Made by a program: the position numbers and the translations under genes | Assembly: GCA_041395905.1 (NCBI GenBank) | Contig: JAWKZP010000006.1 | Span: forward strand, 204,264-268,263 | DNA length: 64,000 nucleotides | Source: UBA7803 sp041395905 | GTDB taxonomy: Bacteria > Pseudomonadota > Gammaproteobacteria > Pseudomonadales > Azotimanducaceae | Reading direction: 5' to 3' | Part shown: positions 38,672 through 46,938 of the stretch, one piece after another | How positions within the stretch are numbered: position 1 is the first letter of the stretch | Layout: each line of letters begins with the position of its first letter | The notes under the pieces: generated by a model | Databases searched by the model: none | What the model saw: only the letters and a program-made list of their open reading frames with translations | Told to the model about the DNA's origin: nothing

Positions 38672-41233
38672 ATGGGTTCGCTGGCAGCCTGGGCGGAGCG
38701 ATTTCAGGAATCGCCCGCGCTTCAGTATCGGGTATTCGGCCTGGTGGCTGGCGTTGCGTTCTGCCTGATCACCCTGGTAGAGCAGACGTACAGCACGCGC
38801 AGCGGCATCGACTGGGCGCTGCTCGCCGCTCTGCTGGGCGGCTTCTTCACTGTCTCAGCAGCGACCTTCCGGCCCGGCATACGCGTCAGCACTCTGGAAC
38901 GGCTCTGGCTCGGCGCGCTGCTCATCGGCGTCGTCTGGCAGACGCGCCACAACATCCAGCAGAATCTGAGTCTCGAGGTGGCGCTGCAGAACTTCGTGCA
39001 CATGGCTGCTGCGGCCACCACGTTGCGGCGCCGCGAGCACCTGGCCCTGTTTCTCGTCGCCAGCTGTCTCGATGCGGTACTGGTGGCGCTGCTGCTGCCC
39101 GCGCCGGAGCTTGCTGCCGGCATGTTCGTGGTGCAGATCGTGGGTTTCGGCGTCTTCATCTACTTTGCCATCGCCTCGAGCATATCCGCGCGCGAGCAGC
39201 GCGACCGGACCGAGCAGCGCCTGCGGCGCAGCGAGCGTCTGCTGCAGCGCGCCCAGCAGGTGGCGGGAATGGGCGGGTGGGAGCTCGATCTCAAGAAGCT
39301 CAGCCTGCGCTGCACCGATTCGCTCTGGGAGATACTGGATCTCGACAAGAACAACCCGCTCACCATGGACGGGGTGTTGGGACTGTATCCGAAGCAGGAC
39401 AGTCGGCGCCTCGCGCAGCTCATCGCCGACCTCGGCAAGGGGGCGATCCAGGACTTCGAGCTGGAGACCGTGGCCACCACGGGTACCGGTCGACGCATCG
39501 ACGTGCGCGTACTCGGTCAGCGCGGCTCCCAGTCCGGCATCGTGTACGGCACGGTGCAGGACATTTCCCGTCAGGTGGAGCAGACACGGCTGCTGACCGA
39601 GGCTCGTGAGGCGGCGGAAGCGGCAGCTGCGGCGCGCACCCAGTTTCTGGCCAACATGTCCCACGAGATCCGCACGCCCATGAACGGCGTCATCGGCATG
39701 ACCGCGCTGCTGCAGGACACGCCGCTCAGCGAGACTCAGCGCAACTTCGTCGAAACCATTCGCGCCAGCAGCGAGGCGCTGTTGTCGATCATCAACGGCA
39801 TCCTCGATTTCTCCAAGATCGACTCCGGGCTGGTGCAGCTGGAATCGCACCCGTTCAACCTGGAAGCCACGCTCGCCGACGCGCTGGAAGTGGTGTTGCC
39901 CGGCGCTGACGAGAAAGGGATCGAGCTGGTTTATGACTGGGATCTGGATCTGCCCGTGAGCTACATCGGCGACAGCGCGCGCGTTCGCCAGGTGGTGATC
40001 AACCTGCTCGCGAACGCGCTGAAGTTCACCGAGCGCGGCGAGATCCGCCTCAGCGTGCGCGCATCGGCCGGCCCGGGGCTGCAGCTGGCGGACCATCGAC
40101 TGGTGCTGGCATTCGCAGTCAGCGACACGGGCATCGGCATCCCCGCAAAGCGGCTGTCGAGCATTTTCGATGCCTTCACCCAGGCGGACGCATCGACCAC
40201 GCGCCGATTCGGAGGCACCGGCCTCGGCCTCAGCATCTCGCGTGAGCTGGTGCAGCTGATGGGTGGCCGCATCTGGGCTGAGAGCGCCCCCGGCGAGGGC
40301 TCGACGTTTCACTTCACGCTGCCGTTGAAGCCCCTGGTAGCCGTTACCGATGCCGACTACGCGGCGCTGTCCGGACGCCGAGTGCTGGCGGTGGACGACA
40401 ACGCGACCAACCGCCAGGTGCTCGAGGGCATGCTGCAGCGGCTGGGTATGAGCGCCGAGATCTGCACCACACCGCGCGCGCTGCTGGAGCGGTACCGCAC
40501 GGGTGCGCAGTACGACGTGCTGATCCTGGACATGCACATGCCTGACATGGATGGCGCGATGCTGGCGCGCACGCTGCGCGCCGAGCTCGTGGCGCCGCCA
40601 CCGCTCCTGCTGCTGTCGTCCCTGGGAGATCTGGAAGGCTCCGAGCGCCTGTTCGACATGTCGTTCACCAAGCCGGTGCGGCCCAGGCAGCTGGCCGATG
40701 GCCTGGTGCACCTGTTTCAGGGCGCGGCGCGGTCCACCACCGCGGCCGAGCCGGCAACGCCCGCCGTCGATACGGGTGAACGGCAGCGCTTCGATCTGAA
40801 GGTGCTGGTGGCCGAGGACAACCCGGTCAATCAGCAGGTGGCGGTAGGCCTGCTGAGCAAGCTCGGGGTGGCGGCGGAGGTGGCCGAGAACGGCCGCGAA
40901 GCCGTGCGCATGCTCAGCGAGTCGACCTACGACGTGGTGTTCATGGACGTGCAGATGCCGGAAATCGACGGCCTCGAAGCCACGCGTCTGATCCGCGACG
41001 CGGAGCTGCCGCAACCCTACATCATCGCCATGACCGCCAATGCCATGGTGCAGGACCGCGAGCGCTGCCTGGACGTCGGCATGAACGACTTCATTCCGAA
41101 GCCGATCCGGCTGGACGGACTGGTAGAGGTGCTGTCCAAAATCGCCTCGGGACCGAGTCCGGGACCGAGTCCGGAACCGAGTCCGGGACCACGTGCGGGA
41201 GCAGGTCCCGGCCCGGAACCCGCTGCGCGCTGA
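38672..41233 (+). CDS. Hybrid sensor histidine kinase with two receiver domains (BarA-type)
   Basis: Membrane sensor of 853 residues. About five hydrophobic segments occupy residues 20-170 (a MASE-like membrane sensor), then a PAS-like domain (about 195-310), a coiled coil, HisKA with FLANMSHEIRTPMNGVIGM (His near 337), and HATPase with NLLANALKF, DTGIGIP, GGTGLGLSIS. Receiver 1 (about 570-680: DDN, Asp in LILDMHMPD, Lys in FTKP) and receiver 2 (about 715-830: EDN, Asp in VFMDVQMPE, Lys in IPKP) are both complete; no Hpt domain follows, so a separate Hpt is expected. The C terminus is a Pro/Gly tail from a DNA tandem repeat. No cognate regulator is adjacent. Confidence 0.93.
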   Translation: MGSLAAWAERFQESPALQYRVFGLVAGVAFCLITLVEQTYSTRSGIDWALLAALLGGFFTVSAATFRPGIRVSTLERLWLGALLIGVVWQTRHNIQQNLSLEVALQNFVHMAAAATTLRRREHLALFLVASCLDAVLVALLLPAPELAAGMFVVQIVGFGVFIYFAIASSISAREQRDRTEQRLRRSERLLQRAQQVAGMGGWELDLKKLSLRCTDSLWEILDLDKNNPLTMDGVLGLYPKQDSRRLAQLIADLGKGAIQDFELETVATTGTGRRIDVRVLGQRGSQSGIVYGTVQDISRQVEQTRLLTEAREAAEAAAAARTQFLANMSHEIRTPMNGVIGMTALLQDTPLSETQRNFVETIRASSEALLSIINGILDFSKIDSGLVQLESHPFNLEATLADALEVVLPGADEKGIELVYDWDLDLPVSYIGDSARVRQVVINLLANALKFTERGEIRLSVRASAGPGLQLADHRLVLAFAVSDTGIGIPAKRLSSIFDAFTQADASTTRRFGGTGLGLSISRELVQLMGGRIWAESAPGEGSTFHFTLPLKPLVAVTDADYAALSGRRVLAVDDNATNRQVLEGMLQRLGMSAEICTTPRALLERYRTGAQYDVLILDMHMPDMDGAMLARTLRAELVAPPPLLLLSSLGDLEGSERLFDMSFTKPVRPRQLADGLVHLFQGAARSTTAAEPATPAVDTGERQRFDLKVLVAEDNPVNQQVAVGLLSKLGVAAEVAENGREAVRMLSESTYDVVFMDVQMPEIDGLEATRLIRDAELPQPYIIAMTANAMVQDRERCLDVGMNDFIPKPIRLDGLVEVLSKIASGPSPGPSPEPSPGPRAGAGPGPEPAAR
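41149..41192 (+). repeat. 12-bp tandem repeat at 3' end of the histidine kinase gene
   Basis: GGGACCGAGTCC is repeated at 41149, 41161 and (one change) 41173, with a partial copy from 41185. It encodes the GPSPGPSPEPSPGP tail. In-frame unit length means copy changes would lengthen or shorten the tail without frameshift. Confidence 0.85.
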
Positions 41234-41257
41234 AACCGCGGCGCGACCGGCGGCGGT

Positions 41258-42358
41258 TCAGGGGCGCTCGACGCGGACGATGCGCCCGCCGGGACCGTCG
41301 GTCACCAGATAGAGCAATCCGTCCGGTCCCAGGCGCACGTCACGGATCCGCTCGCCGAGCTCGCTGAACAGCGCCTCCTCTCCCTGCACCTCCCCCGGTA
41401 CCTCGCCGTCGACGAGATCGAGTCGACGAACCTCCCGATCCACCAGGGCGCCGACGAACAGATCGCCCTCCCATTCCGGGAACAGGTCGCCGCGGTACAG
41501 GGCCAGACCGGATGGCGCGATGGAGGGTACCCAGAAGTGACTGGGTTGTTCCATGCCGGGCCACTCGGTATAGGGCGATACATGGGCGCCGGTATAGTCC
41601 ATGCCCCAGGTGATGGCCGGCCAGCCGTAGTTCGCACCGGGCCGGATCACGTTGACCTCGTCGCCGCCGCGCGGGCCGTGCTCGTGCTCGTAGACCGTGC
41701 CCGTCGCCGGGTCCACCGTCAGGCCCTGAGGGTTCCGGTGCCCGTAGCTGTAGACCGCGTTGCCGGGCGCCGGCGCGTCGGCGAACGGATTGTCCGCCGG
41801 GATGCTGCCGTCGCGGTTGATGCGTATGACCTTGCCCAGCGTGGTGTCGCGGCGCTGCGCGAGCTCGCGGTAGTCGAAGCCGTCGCCGGTGGTCAGCAGC
41901 AGGGTGCCGTCTGCCATGAATGCGAGCCGTCCGCCGTAATGCTGGGGGGTGTCTTTGGCCGGTTGCGCTGTGAACAGCACCTGCCCGTCGGTGAGGGTCG
42001 AGCCAGCCAGGCGCGCACGATACACCCGTGTCGCGTTGGCACTGGCGTTGCCCCAGGCGTAGGAGAGATAGATCAGGCCGTTGCGGGCGAATTCGGGGTC
42101 GAGCGCTACGTCCAGCAGCCCGCCCTGGCCGGCAAAGTAGCTGTCGGGTACGCCCGCGATGGCGTCGCCCACCTTGCCGTCAGCCCCGATCCGTCGCAGC
42201 GTTCCGGTGCGCTCGGTGATCAGCAGGTCGCCGTCCGGCAGGAACGCGAGGCACCACGGATGGTCGAGACCGTCGGCGACGGTCACCAGACGGTAGTCGA
42301 CGGCCTGCACCGTCGCTGCAATGGAGATCAGCAATGCTGTCGCGAGGAGGTTGCGCAT
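41258..42358 (-). CDS. PQQ-dependent aldose sugar dehydrogenase (YliI/Asd family)
   Basis: Secreted six-bladed beta-propeller of 366 residues with signal peptide (NLLATALLISIAATVQA). Family segments include GLDHPWCLAFLPDGDLLITERTGTLR, GQGGLLDVALDPEF, YLSYAWG, HYGGRLAFMADGTLLLTTGDGFDYRELAQ (active-site His), GHRNPQGLTVDP, EHEHGPRGGDEVNVIRPGANYGWP (PQQ and calcium region) and SGLALYRGDLFPEW. Oxidises aldose sugars to lactones in the periplasm and passes electrons to the respiratory chain if PQQ is available. No pqq genes are in the window. Convergent with the histidine kinase; an imperfect AACCGC/GCGGTT hairpin lies between the stops. Confidence 0.92.
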   Translation of the reverse strand: MRNLLATALLISIAATVQAVDYRLVTVADGLDHPWCLAFLPDGDLLITERTGTLRRIGADGKVGDAIAGVPDSYFAGQGGLLDVALDPEFARNGLIYLSYAWGNASANATRVYRARLAGSTLTDGQVLFTAQPAKDTPQHYGGRLAFMADGTLLLTTGDGFDYRELAQRRDTTLGKVIRINRDGSIPADNPFADAPAPGNAVYSYGHRNPQGLTVDPATGTVYEHEHGPRGGDEVNVIRPGANYGWPAITWGMDYTGAHVSPYTEWPGMEQPSHFWVPSIAPSGLALYRGDLFPEWEGDLFVGALVDREVRRLDLVDGEVPGEVQGEEALFSELGERIRDVRLGPDGLLYLVTDGPGGRIVRVERP

Positions 42359-42465
42359 GCTCTGGAGCCTCGGTGTTCCGGTTGGCCGCGGACCGCGCGC
42401 CGGGTTGGCGATCGTTCTGCCCGACCCGGTATGCTAGGGCATCTGCCGCCACAGAGTAACAGAGG

Positions 42466-42900
42466 ATGTCGAGAGCGTTGCTAGCCTTCACCGCCGGCGT
42501 GCTGACGGCCTACGTACTGGCCGCTGTCGCGGCGACCCAGGCGGTCATGGCGCGGCTGGCGGAGATGGGCATCGACGTGACGCCGGGCGATCGGCTGCGC
42601 ACGACCCTGCAGGATCTGGTGGGCATGGCGGAGCTGTTTCTGCCGATCATCGCCGTGGCGTTTCTCATCGCCTTTCCGGTGGCCGCGCTGATCTCCCGCT
42701 ATGTGCCGAAGCTGCGTGCAATCGGCTACCCGCTCGCGGGCGGTGTTGCCCTGCTCGCGATTCATCTGATACTGCACGCCACCTTCGGCACCACGCCGGT
42801 CGCGGCGGCGCGCACGGCCGGCGGCCTTGGCTGGCAGGTCATGGCGGGCGCCCTGGGCGGGCTCGTGTTTCTGCGCGTGCTGCCGCGACCGTCTGCCTGA
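42466..42900 (+). CDS. Small membrane protein upstream of AbgT-type transporter
   Basis: Protein of 144 residues with four predicted transmembrane helices (LLAFTAGVLTAYVLAAVAATQ, MAELFLPIIAVAFLIAFPVAALIS, YPLAGGVALLAIHLILHATFG, GWQVMAGALGGLVFLRVLP). I do not recognise a named family; the pattern is that of short conserved membrane proteins of Proteobacteria. It is 31 bases upstream of the AbgT-type transporter and probably cotranscribed with it. A weak -10 (TATGCT, 42430-42435) lies upstream. Function unknown. Confidence 0.75.
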   Translation: MSRALLAFTAGVLTAYVLAAVAATQAVMARLAEMGIDVTPGDRLRTTLQDLVGMAELFLPIIAVAFLIAFPVAALISRYVPKLRAIGYPLAGGVALLAIHLILHATFGTTPVAAARTAGGLGWQVMAGALGGLVFLRVLPRPSA

Positions 42901-42931
42901 CCCTCAGCGAACGCTCGGCCAGGAGGCACAA

Positions 42932-44482
42932 ATGACCCGGCAGGTTCAGACCGCGCCCAGCAACGGCCGCCTGGCACCGCTGCTCGACGCCGTGGAGCGT
43001 CTGGGCAACAGGCTGCCGGATCCGGCGCTGCTGTTTTTCCTTCTGCTGCTTGCGGTCTGGGTGCTGTCGGCGGTGATGGCGCAGTTCAGCTACGGTCACA
43101 TCGATCCCCGTTCGGGACAGCCGGTCCAGGTGCACAACCTGCTGACCGGCGCGTCGCTCACGGCCTTTCTTTCCGGCATGGTCGGCACCTTCGTCAGCTT
43201 TCACCCGCTTGGCGTCGTGCTCATCGCCATGCTCGGTATCGGTGTGGCCGATCATTCGGGCTTCATTCGCGCGGGCCTGCGCGCGCTGTTGTCGGTGACC
43301 TCGCGCAAGCTGCTCACCCCCATGCTTCTGCTCATCGCCATCATCAGCCACAGTGCCGTGGATGCCGGCTACGTGCTGGTGATACCGCTTGGCGCGGTGA
43401 TCTTTCAGGCTGCGGGACGTCACCCCCTGGTGGGAATAGGCGTGGCGTTCGCCGGGGTTTCGGGCGGGTTCAGTGCCAATCCGATCCCTTCGGCGCTGGA
43501 TCCCATGCTGCAGGGCATCAGTCAGGCGGGTGCTCAACTGATCGACACGGACATCGTGCTGAACCCCCTGAACAACTGGTTTTTCACCTCGGCCTCCACG
43601 CTGCTCATCGTGCTGCTCGGCTGGTACCTCACCGATCGCATCGTCGAGCCGCGGCTATCCGGCGTTGCGGTGGACGGCGACCTGGGAGATGCGCCACGAC
43701 TCGAACCGCTCGCGCCCGAAGAGCGGCGCGGCCTGAGCGCCGCGCTCATCGCCATGGTGGCGGGCATCGCCGCGCTGACGCTCACGGCGCTGCCCGAAAC
43801 CTCGGCCTGGCGGGGACCGGGCGGCGAGCTGGCCACGTCCGCGGCGCCGCTCATGCGCAGCATCGTGCCGCTGATCTTCCTGTTGTTCCTGCTGCCGGGC
43901 GTCGTGTACGGCTACGTGTCCGGAACGGTGAGGACGCACCGCGACATCGTCGCCGGCATGACCCAGGCCATGTCCGGGATGGGTTACTACGTGGTGATGG
44001 CGTTCTTCGCAGCGCTGTTCATCGCCGAGTTCGGCCGCTCCAATCTGGGCGCGCTGTTCGCGCTGCAGGGCGCTGCCTGGCTCGAGGCGGCCGCGCTGCC
44101 CGCTGGCCTGACGATCGTATTCGTGGTGCTGATCACTGCGGCGGTGAATCTGTTCGTGGGCTCCGCGTCCGCGAAGTGGGCGCTGCTGGCGCCGATCCTG
44201 GTGCCCATGCTCATGCAGTTGGGTATCTCTCCGGACCTCACCCAGGCCGCTTACCGGGTCGGCGACTCGTCGACCAACATCATCACCCCGCTGATGCCTT
44301 ACTTTCCGCTGGTGGTGGTGTTCTGTCAGCGCTACGTCACCGGCACGGGCATCGGCACGGTGCTGGCGATGATGCTCCCATACGCGGTGGGGTTCCTGCT
44401 GGTGTGGACGGTTTTTCTGCTGCTCTTCTGGATGGCCGGCATTCCGCTCGGCCTGCAGTCGAGCTATCTGTACCCCACCTGA
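42932..44482 (+). CDS. AbgT-family transporter (p-aminobenzoyl-glutamate/antimetabolite)
   Basis: Inner-membrane carrier of 516 residues. Recognisable segments are LDAVERLGNRLPDPALLFFLLLLAVWVLSAV, GTFVSFHPLGVVLIAMLGIGVADHSGFI, ISHSAVDAGYVLVIPLGAVIF, AGVSGGFSANPIPSALDPMLQGISQAGAQLID and NLFVGSASAKWALLAPILVPMLMQLGISPDLTQAAYRVGDSSTNIITPLMPYFPL. The family imports p-aminobenzoyl-glutamate for folate salvage or exports sulfonamides. Start set by AGGAGG eight bases upstream. No abgA/abgB hydrolase genes are adjacent. Confidence 0.92.
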   Translation: MTRQVQTAPSNGRLAPLLDAVERLGNRLPDPALLFFLLLLAVWVLSAVMAQFSYGHIDPRSGQPVQVHNLLTGASLTAFLSGMVGTFVSFHPLGVVLIAMLGIGVADHSGFIRAGLRALLSVTSRKLLTPMLLLIAIISHSAVDAGYVLVIPLGAVIFQAAGRHPLVGIGVAFAGVSGGFSANPIPSALDPMLQGISQAGAQLIDTDIVLNPLNNWFFTSASTLLIVLLGWYLTDRIVEPRLSGVAVDGDLGDAPRLEPLAPEERRGLSAALIAMVAGIAALTLTALPETSAWRGPGGELATSAAPLMRSIVPLIFLLFLLPGVVYGYVSGTVRTHRDIVAGMTQAMSGMGYYVVMAFFAALFIAEFGRSNLGALFALQGAAWLEAAALPAGLTIVFVVLITAAVNLFVGSASAKWALLAPILVPMLMQLGISPDLTQAAYRVGDSSTNIITPLMPYFPLVVVFCQRYVTGTGIGTVLAMMLPYAVGFLLVWTVFLLLFWMAGIPLGLQSSYLYPT

Positions 44483-44529
44483 TCGCCGAGCTCGAGCTCT
44501 GGGCCTGCCGGACGATCGCCCGCGCAGGC

Positions 44530-44796
44530 TCAGCGACTGGCCGGCTTGTCCAGATCCTCGAGCGTCAGCTCTGTCCACTTCGGCAGGGGTTGTGGTCTGC
44601 CCCGGCTCGTGCGTTCGAAGAACTGCTGCTCGTCGACGTAACGCGAGAGCTCGCGCTCGGCATCCCGGCGCGTGCGGAACGGCCCGTGGTCCGACTCGCG
44701 GGTCTGGAAGAACCACTCTCCGTTCAGGCAGAACGTGCGCTCGCCCGAGCGGAAGAATGTGCGCTTTTCGGCGTCGTCCTTTCTCATGCAGTTCAT
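44530..44796 (-). CDS. Small DUF6316-like protein
   Basis: Protein of about 88 residues: FFRSGERTFCLNGEWFFQTRESDHGPFRTRRDAERELSRYV matches, from memory, the small DUF6316 family (RS.R.F..NG.WYF.TRE...GPF.SR..A...L..Y). Cytosolic, basic, function unknown. The start is uncertain; ATGs at 44796 and 44787 are both plausible and neither has a strong ribosome binding site. Confidence 0.65.
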   Translation of the reverse strand: MNCMRKDDAEKRTFFRSGERTFCLNGEWFFQTRESDHGPFRTRRDAERELSRYVDEQQFFERTSRGRPQPLPKWTELTLEDLDKPASR

Positions 44797-44922
44797 TGTG
44801 GCCGGCTGCGAGGATGCGGGCGTGCGCTGGGTCACAGTCTCGCGCATCGGGATTTACGTATGGGACGCTGCCGGGCGGCGGCGCACCATGGCTGCGCACA
44901 ACGACAACAAAGGAGCCGTTAG

Positions 44923-45405
44923 GTGTTGAAGGAAGTCAGCGGTGACATTCTCTTGAGCGAGGCGGACGCCATTGCCCACGGCATAGCGCCCGGGGATCAC
45001 TTCAATCAGGGGCTGGCGCTGTCGCTGCGCGAGCGCTATCCGGCCATGGCCAAGGATTTCCGTCACTACTGTCAGATCTCCCATCCGAAACCAGGCGACA
45101 TCTGGACCTGGGCCAGCGCGGACGGCAGGCGCATCGTCAACCTGCTGACGCAGGAAGAAGCGCCGAGCAAAAACGCAAAGCCCGGCAAGGCCAGCACTCA
45201 CAACGTCAATGTGGCGCTGCGCCATCTCAAGCAGCTCTGCCGGGACGAGGGCTGGAAGAGTCTCGCACTGCCGCGCCTGGCGACGGGCGTCGGCGGTCTG
45301 GACTGGACGGAGGTGCGCGAGCTGATCGGGAACCAGCTGGGGGATCTCGACATTCCCGTCTACCTGTACACTAACTATCAGGCCGGCGTGAAAGCCGAGG
45401 AGTAG
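44923..45405 (+). CDS. Macro domain protein (ADP-ribose binding/hydrolysis)
   Basis: Single macro domain of 160 residues. MLKEVSGDILLSEADAIAHGIAPGDHFNQGLALSLRERYP is the ADP-ribose-binding opening, and LALPRLATGVGGLDWTEVRELI with the Gly-rich phosphate loop and a following Asp is typical of ADP-ribose-1''-phosphatase/TARG1-like members. GTG start with AAGGAG eight bases upstream. Members remove ADP-ribose from proteins or nucleic acids or process ADP-ribose derivatives. No ADP-ribosyltransferase such as DarT is next to it. Confidence 0.88.
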   Translation: MLKEVSGDILLSEADAIAHGIAPGDHFNQGLALSLRERYPAMAKDFRHYCQISHPKPGDIWTWASADGRRIVNLLTQEEAPSKNAKPGKASTHNVNVALRHLKQLCRDEGWKSLALPRLATGVGGLDWTEVRELIGNQLGDLDIPVYLYTNYQAGVKAEE

Positions 45406-45443
45406 CAGGGCTTGCGCGCGAAGTCGCGCAGAGGGAGGGGAGC

Positions 45444-46622
45444 ATGAGCAGCGCGCTCGACACGTTCCGGGGCGAGACCCGGGCCTGGCTTGAAAAGAAC
45501 TGCCCGCCGGGCGCCCGGGGGCCGGGACCGGTATCCAACGGCAGCACCAAGATCAGAATCGATGATCGGGATACCCTGATCTGGCTCGAGCGCATGATCG
45601 AGAAAGGCTGGACCGTCCCCAACTGGCCCAAGGCCTACGGCGGTGGCGGCCTGAGTAAGGACGAGTACGTGATCCTGCTCGAGGAGATGCGCCGCATCAA
45701 CGCGCGGCCGGCGCTGTCCAGCTTCGGCACGTCCATGATCGGCCCCACGCTGCTCGAGTTCGGCACCGAGGAGCAGAAGCAGCGGCACCTGCCGAGAATT
45801 GCCCGCGCCGAGGTGGAGTGGTGCCAGGGCTACAGCGAGCCCGGTTCCGGTTCGGATCTGGCGAGCCTGCGTACGCGCGCCGAGGATCGCGGCGACCACT
45901 ACGTCATCAATGGCCAGAAGATCTGGACCTCCGGTGCCCACAACGCGGACTGGATGTTCATCCTGGTGCGCACGGATCCGGACGCGCCGAAGCATGACGG
46001 CATCAGCTTCATGCTGCTGCCGATGGATCAGCCGGGCGTCACCGTCAAGCCGATCCGCCTGATCAGCGGCGAGTCGCCGTTCAACGAGACGTTCTTCGAC
46101 AACGCCATCGCCAAGAGAGAGGATCTGGTAGGCGAGCTCAACAAGGGCTGGACGGTGGGCAAGCGCCTGCTGCAGCACGAACGCTCGGGCATGGAATCTC
46201 TGGTGGCCGGCAGCGCGACCACCGAATCCGGCGTGGTGGAAGAAGCCCGCCGCCTCGCCGGCAGCCAGTCCGGCCGCATCGCCGACGCCCAGCTGCGTGG
46301 CGACGTGCTCAGCTACGAAATGAACAACCTGGCCTTTCGCCTGACCCAGCGCCGTGCGGTGCAGGAATCCGATGGCGGCACGCCCGGCCCGGTCACCTCC
46401 ATCTTCAAGGTCTACGGCAGCGAGCTGCAGCAGCACTACTACGACCTGGTGACGCGCATGCGCGGGTTCCGGGGTTTCGGCGTCGACGGCGACAGCTTCA
46501 GCGACGCGGAGCTGGAGACCACCCGACGCTGGCTGTACTACCGCGCGGCCTCGATCTACAGCGGCAGCAACGAGATTCAGCGCAACATCATTGCCAAGCG
46601 GGTGCTGGGGCTGCCGGACTGA
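45444..46622 (+). CDS. Acyl-CoA dehydrogenase family protein
   Basis: Flavoenzyme of 392 residues. Visible segments are WLERMIEKGWTVPNWPKAYGGGGLS, the substrate/FAD signature WCQGYSEPGSGSDLASLRTRAEDRGDHYVINGQKIWTSGAHNADWMFILVRTD (about 128-180) and the C-terminal DAWRLYYRAASIYSGSNEIQRNIIAKRVLGLP-type helix (here RRWLYYRAASIYSGSNEIQRN). This is the subgroup acting on branched, steroid-like or long-chain acyl-CoAs in actinobacteria and gammaproteobacteria. A catalytic Glu is not placed with certainty. GAGGGAGGGGAGC is the ribosome binding site. It ends close to a palindromic repeat. Confidence 0.9.
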   Translation: MSSALDTFRGETRAWLEKNCPPGARGPGPVSNGSTKIRIDDRDTLIWLERMIEKGWTVPNWPKAYGGGGLSKDEYVILLEEMRRINARPALSSFGTSMIGPTLLEFGTEEQKQRHLPRIARAEVEWCQGYSEPGSGSDLASLRTRAEDRGDHYVINGQKIWTSGAHNADWMFILVRTDPDAPKHDGISFMLLPMDQPGVTVKPIRLISGESPFNETFFDNAIAKREDLVGELNKGWTVGKRLLQHERSGMESLVAGSATTESGVVEEARRLAGSQSGRIADAQLRGDVLSYEMNNLAFRLTQRRAVQESDGGTPGPVTSIFKVYGSELQQHYYDLVTRMRGFRGFGVDGDSFSDAELETTRRWLYYRAASIYSGSNEIQRNIIAKRVLGLPD

Positions 46623-46671
46623 GCCTACGGGCCGCCGTCCGAATCGCCGAGGTTGCGAATCGCTGGAGAGT

Positions 46672-46830
46672 GCGGCCTGGCGGGGGTGGGAAGGCTATCC
46701 GGCTGGCCCCGCTCCGGCGCTCCGCGCTACCCTCGATCCCCGATCTGCCCGCTCTGCGCGCGGTCAGATCGGCTCACTCGGCGTCGCTCAGAGGGCCACT
46801 CGGATGGCCTTCCCACCCCTGCCAGGCCGC
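46672..46830. repeat. Long palindromic repeat element, copy 1
   Basis: A 159-bp element bounded by inverted ends GCGGCCTGGC/GCCAGGCCGC; the terminal 38 bases pair with 34 matches. The centre includes a GATCTG...CAGATC inner hairpin. A second copy lies at 49033-49189 in the opposite orientation. The region between the acyl-CoA dehydrogenase stop and the TonB receptor start (46623-46938) holds this element and no gene; short ORFs within it are translations of the repeat. No transposase is present, so it is MITE- or REP-like. Confidence 0.85.
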
Positions 46831-46938
46831 TCGTGCCGAGCGGCTCGCTCATTTCGGTGATCGGGCGGCGAGTCAGGATTGAGCCGACCGGCAGCACCAT
46901 GCGATAGTTTCGCGTCGGAGCTTGGGGCGGGTGTTGCT

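Noticed and set aside
44923..45405. The macro-domain gene as the antitoxin half of a DarTG system.
   Set aside because: No DarT-like ADP-ribosyltransferase is adjacent; the neighbours are a small DUF6316-like protein and an acyl-CoA dehydrogenase.
46591..46907. Three short plus-strand frames between the acyl-CoA dehydrogenase and TonB genes.
   Set aside because: They translate the palindromic repeat, which reads through in several frames on both strands.
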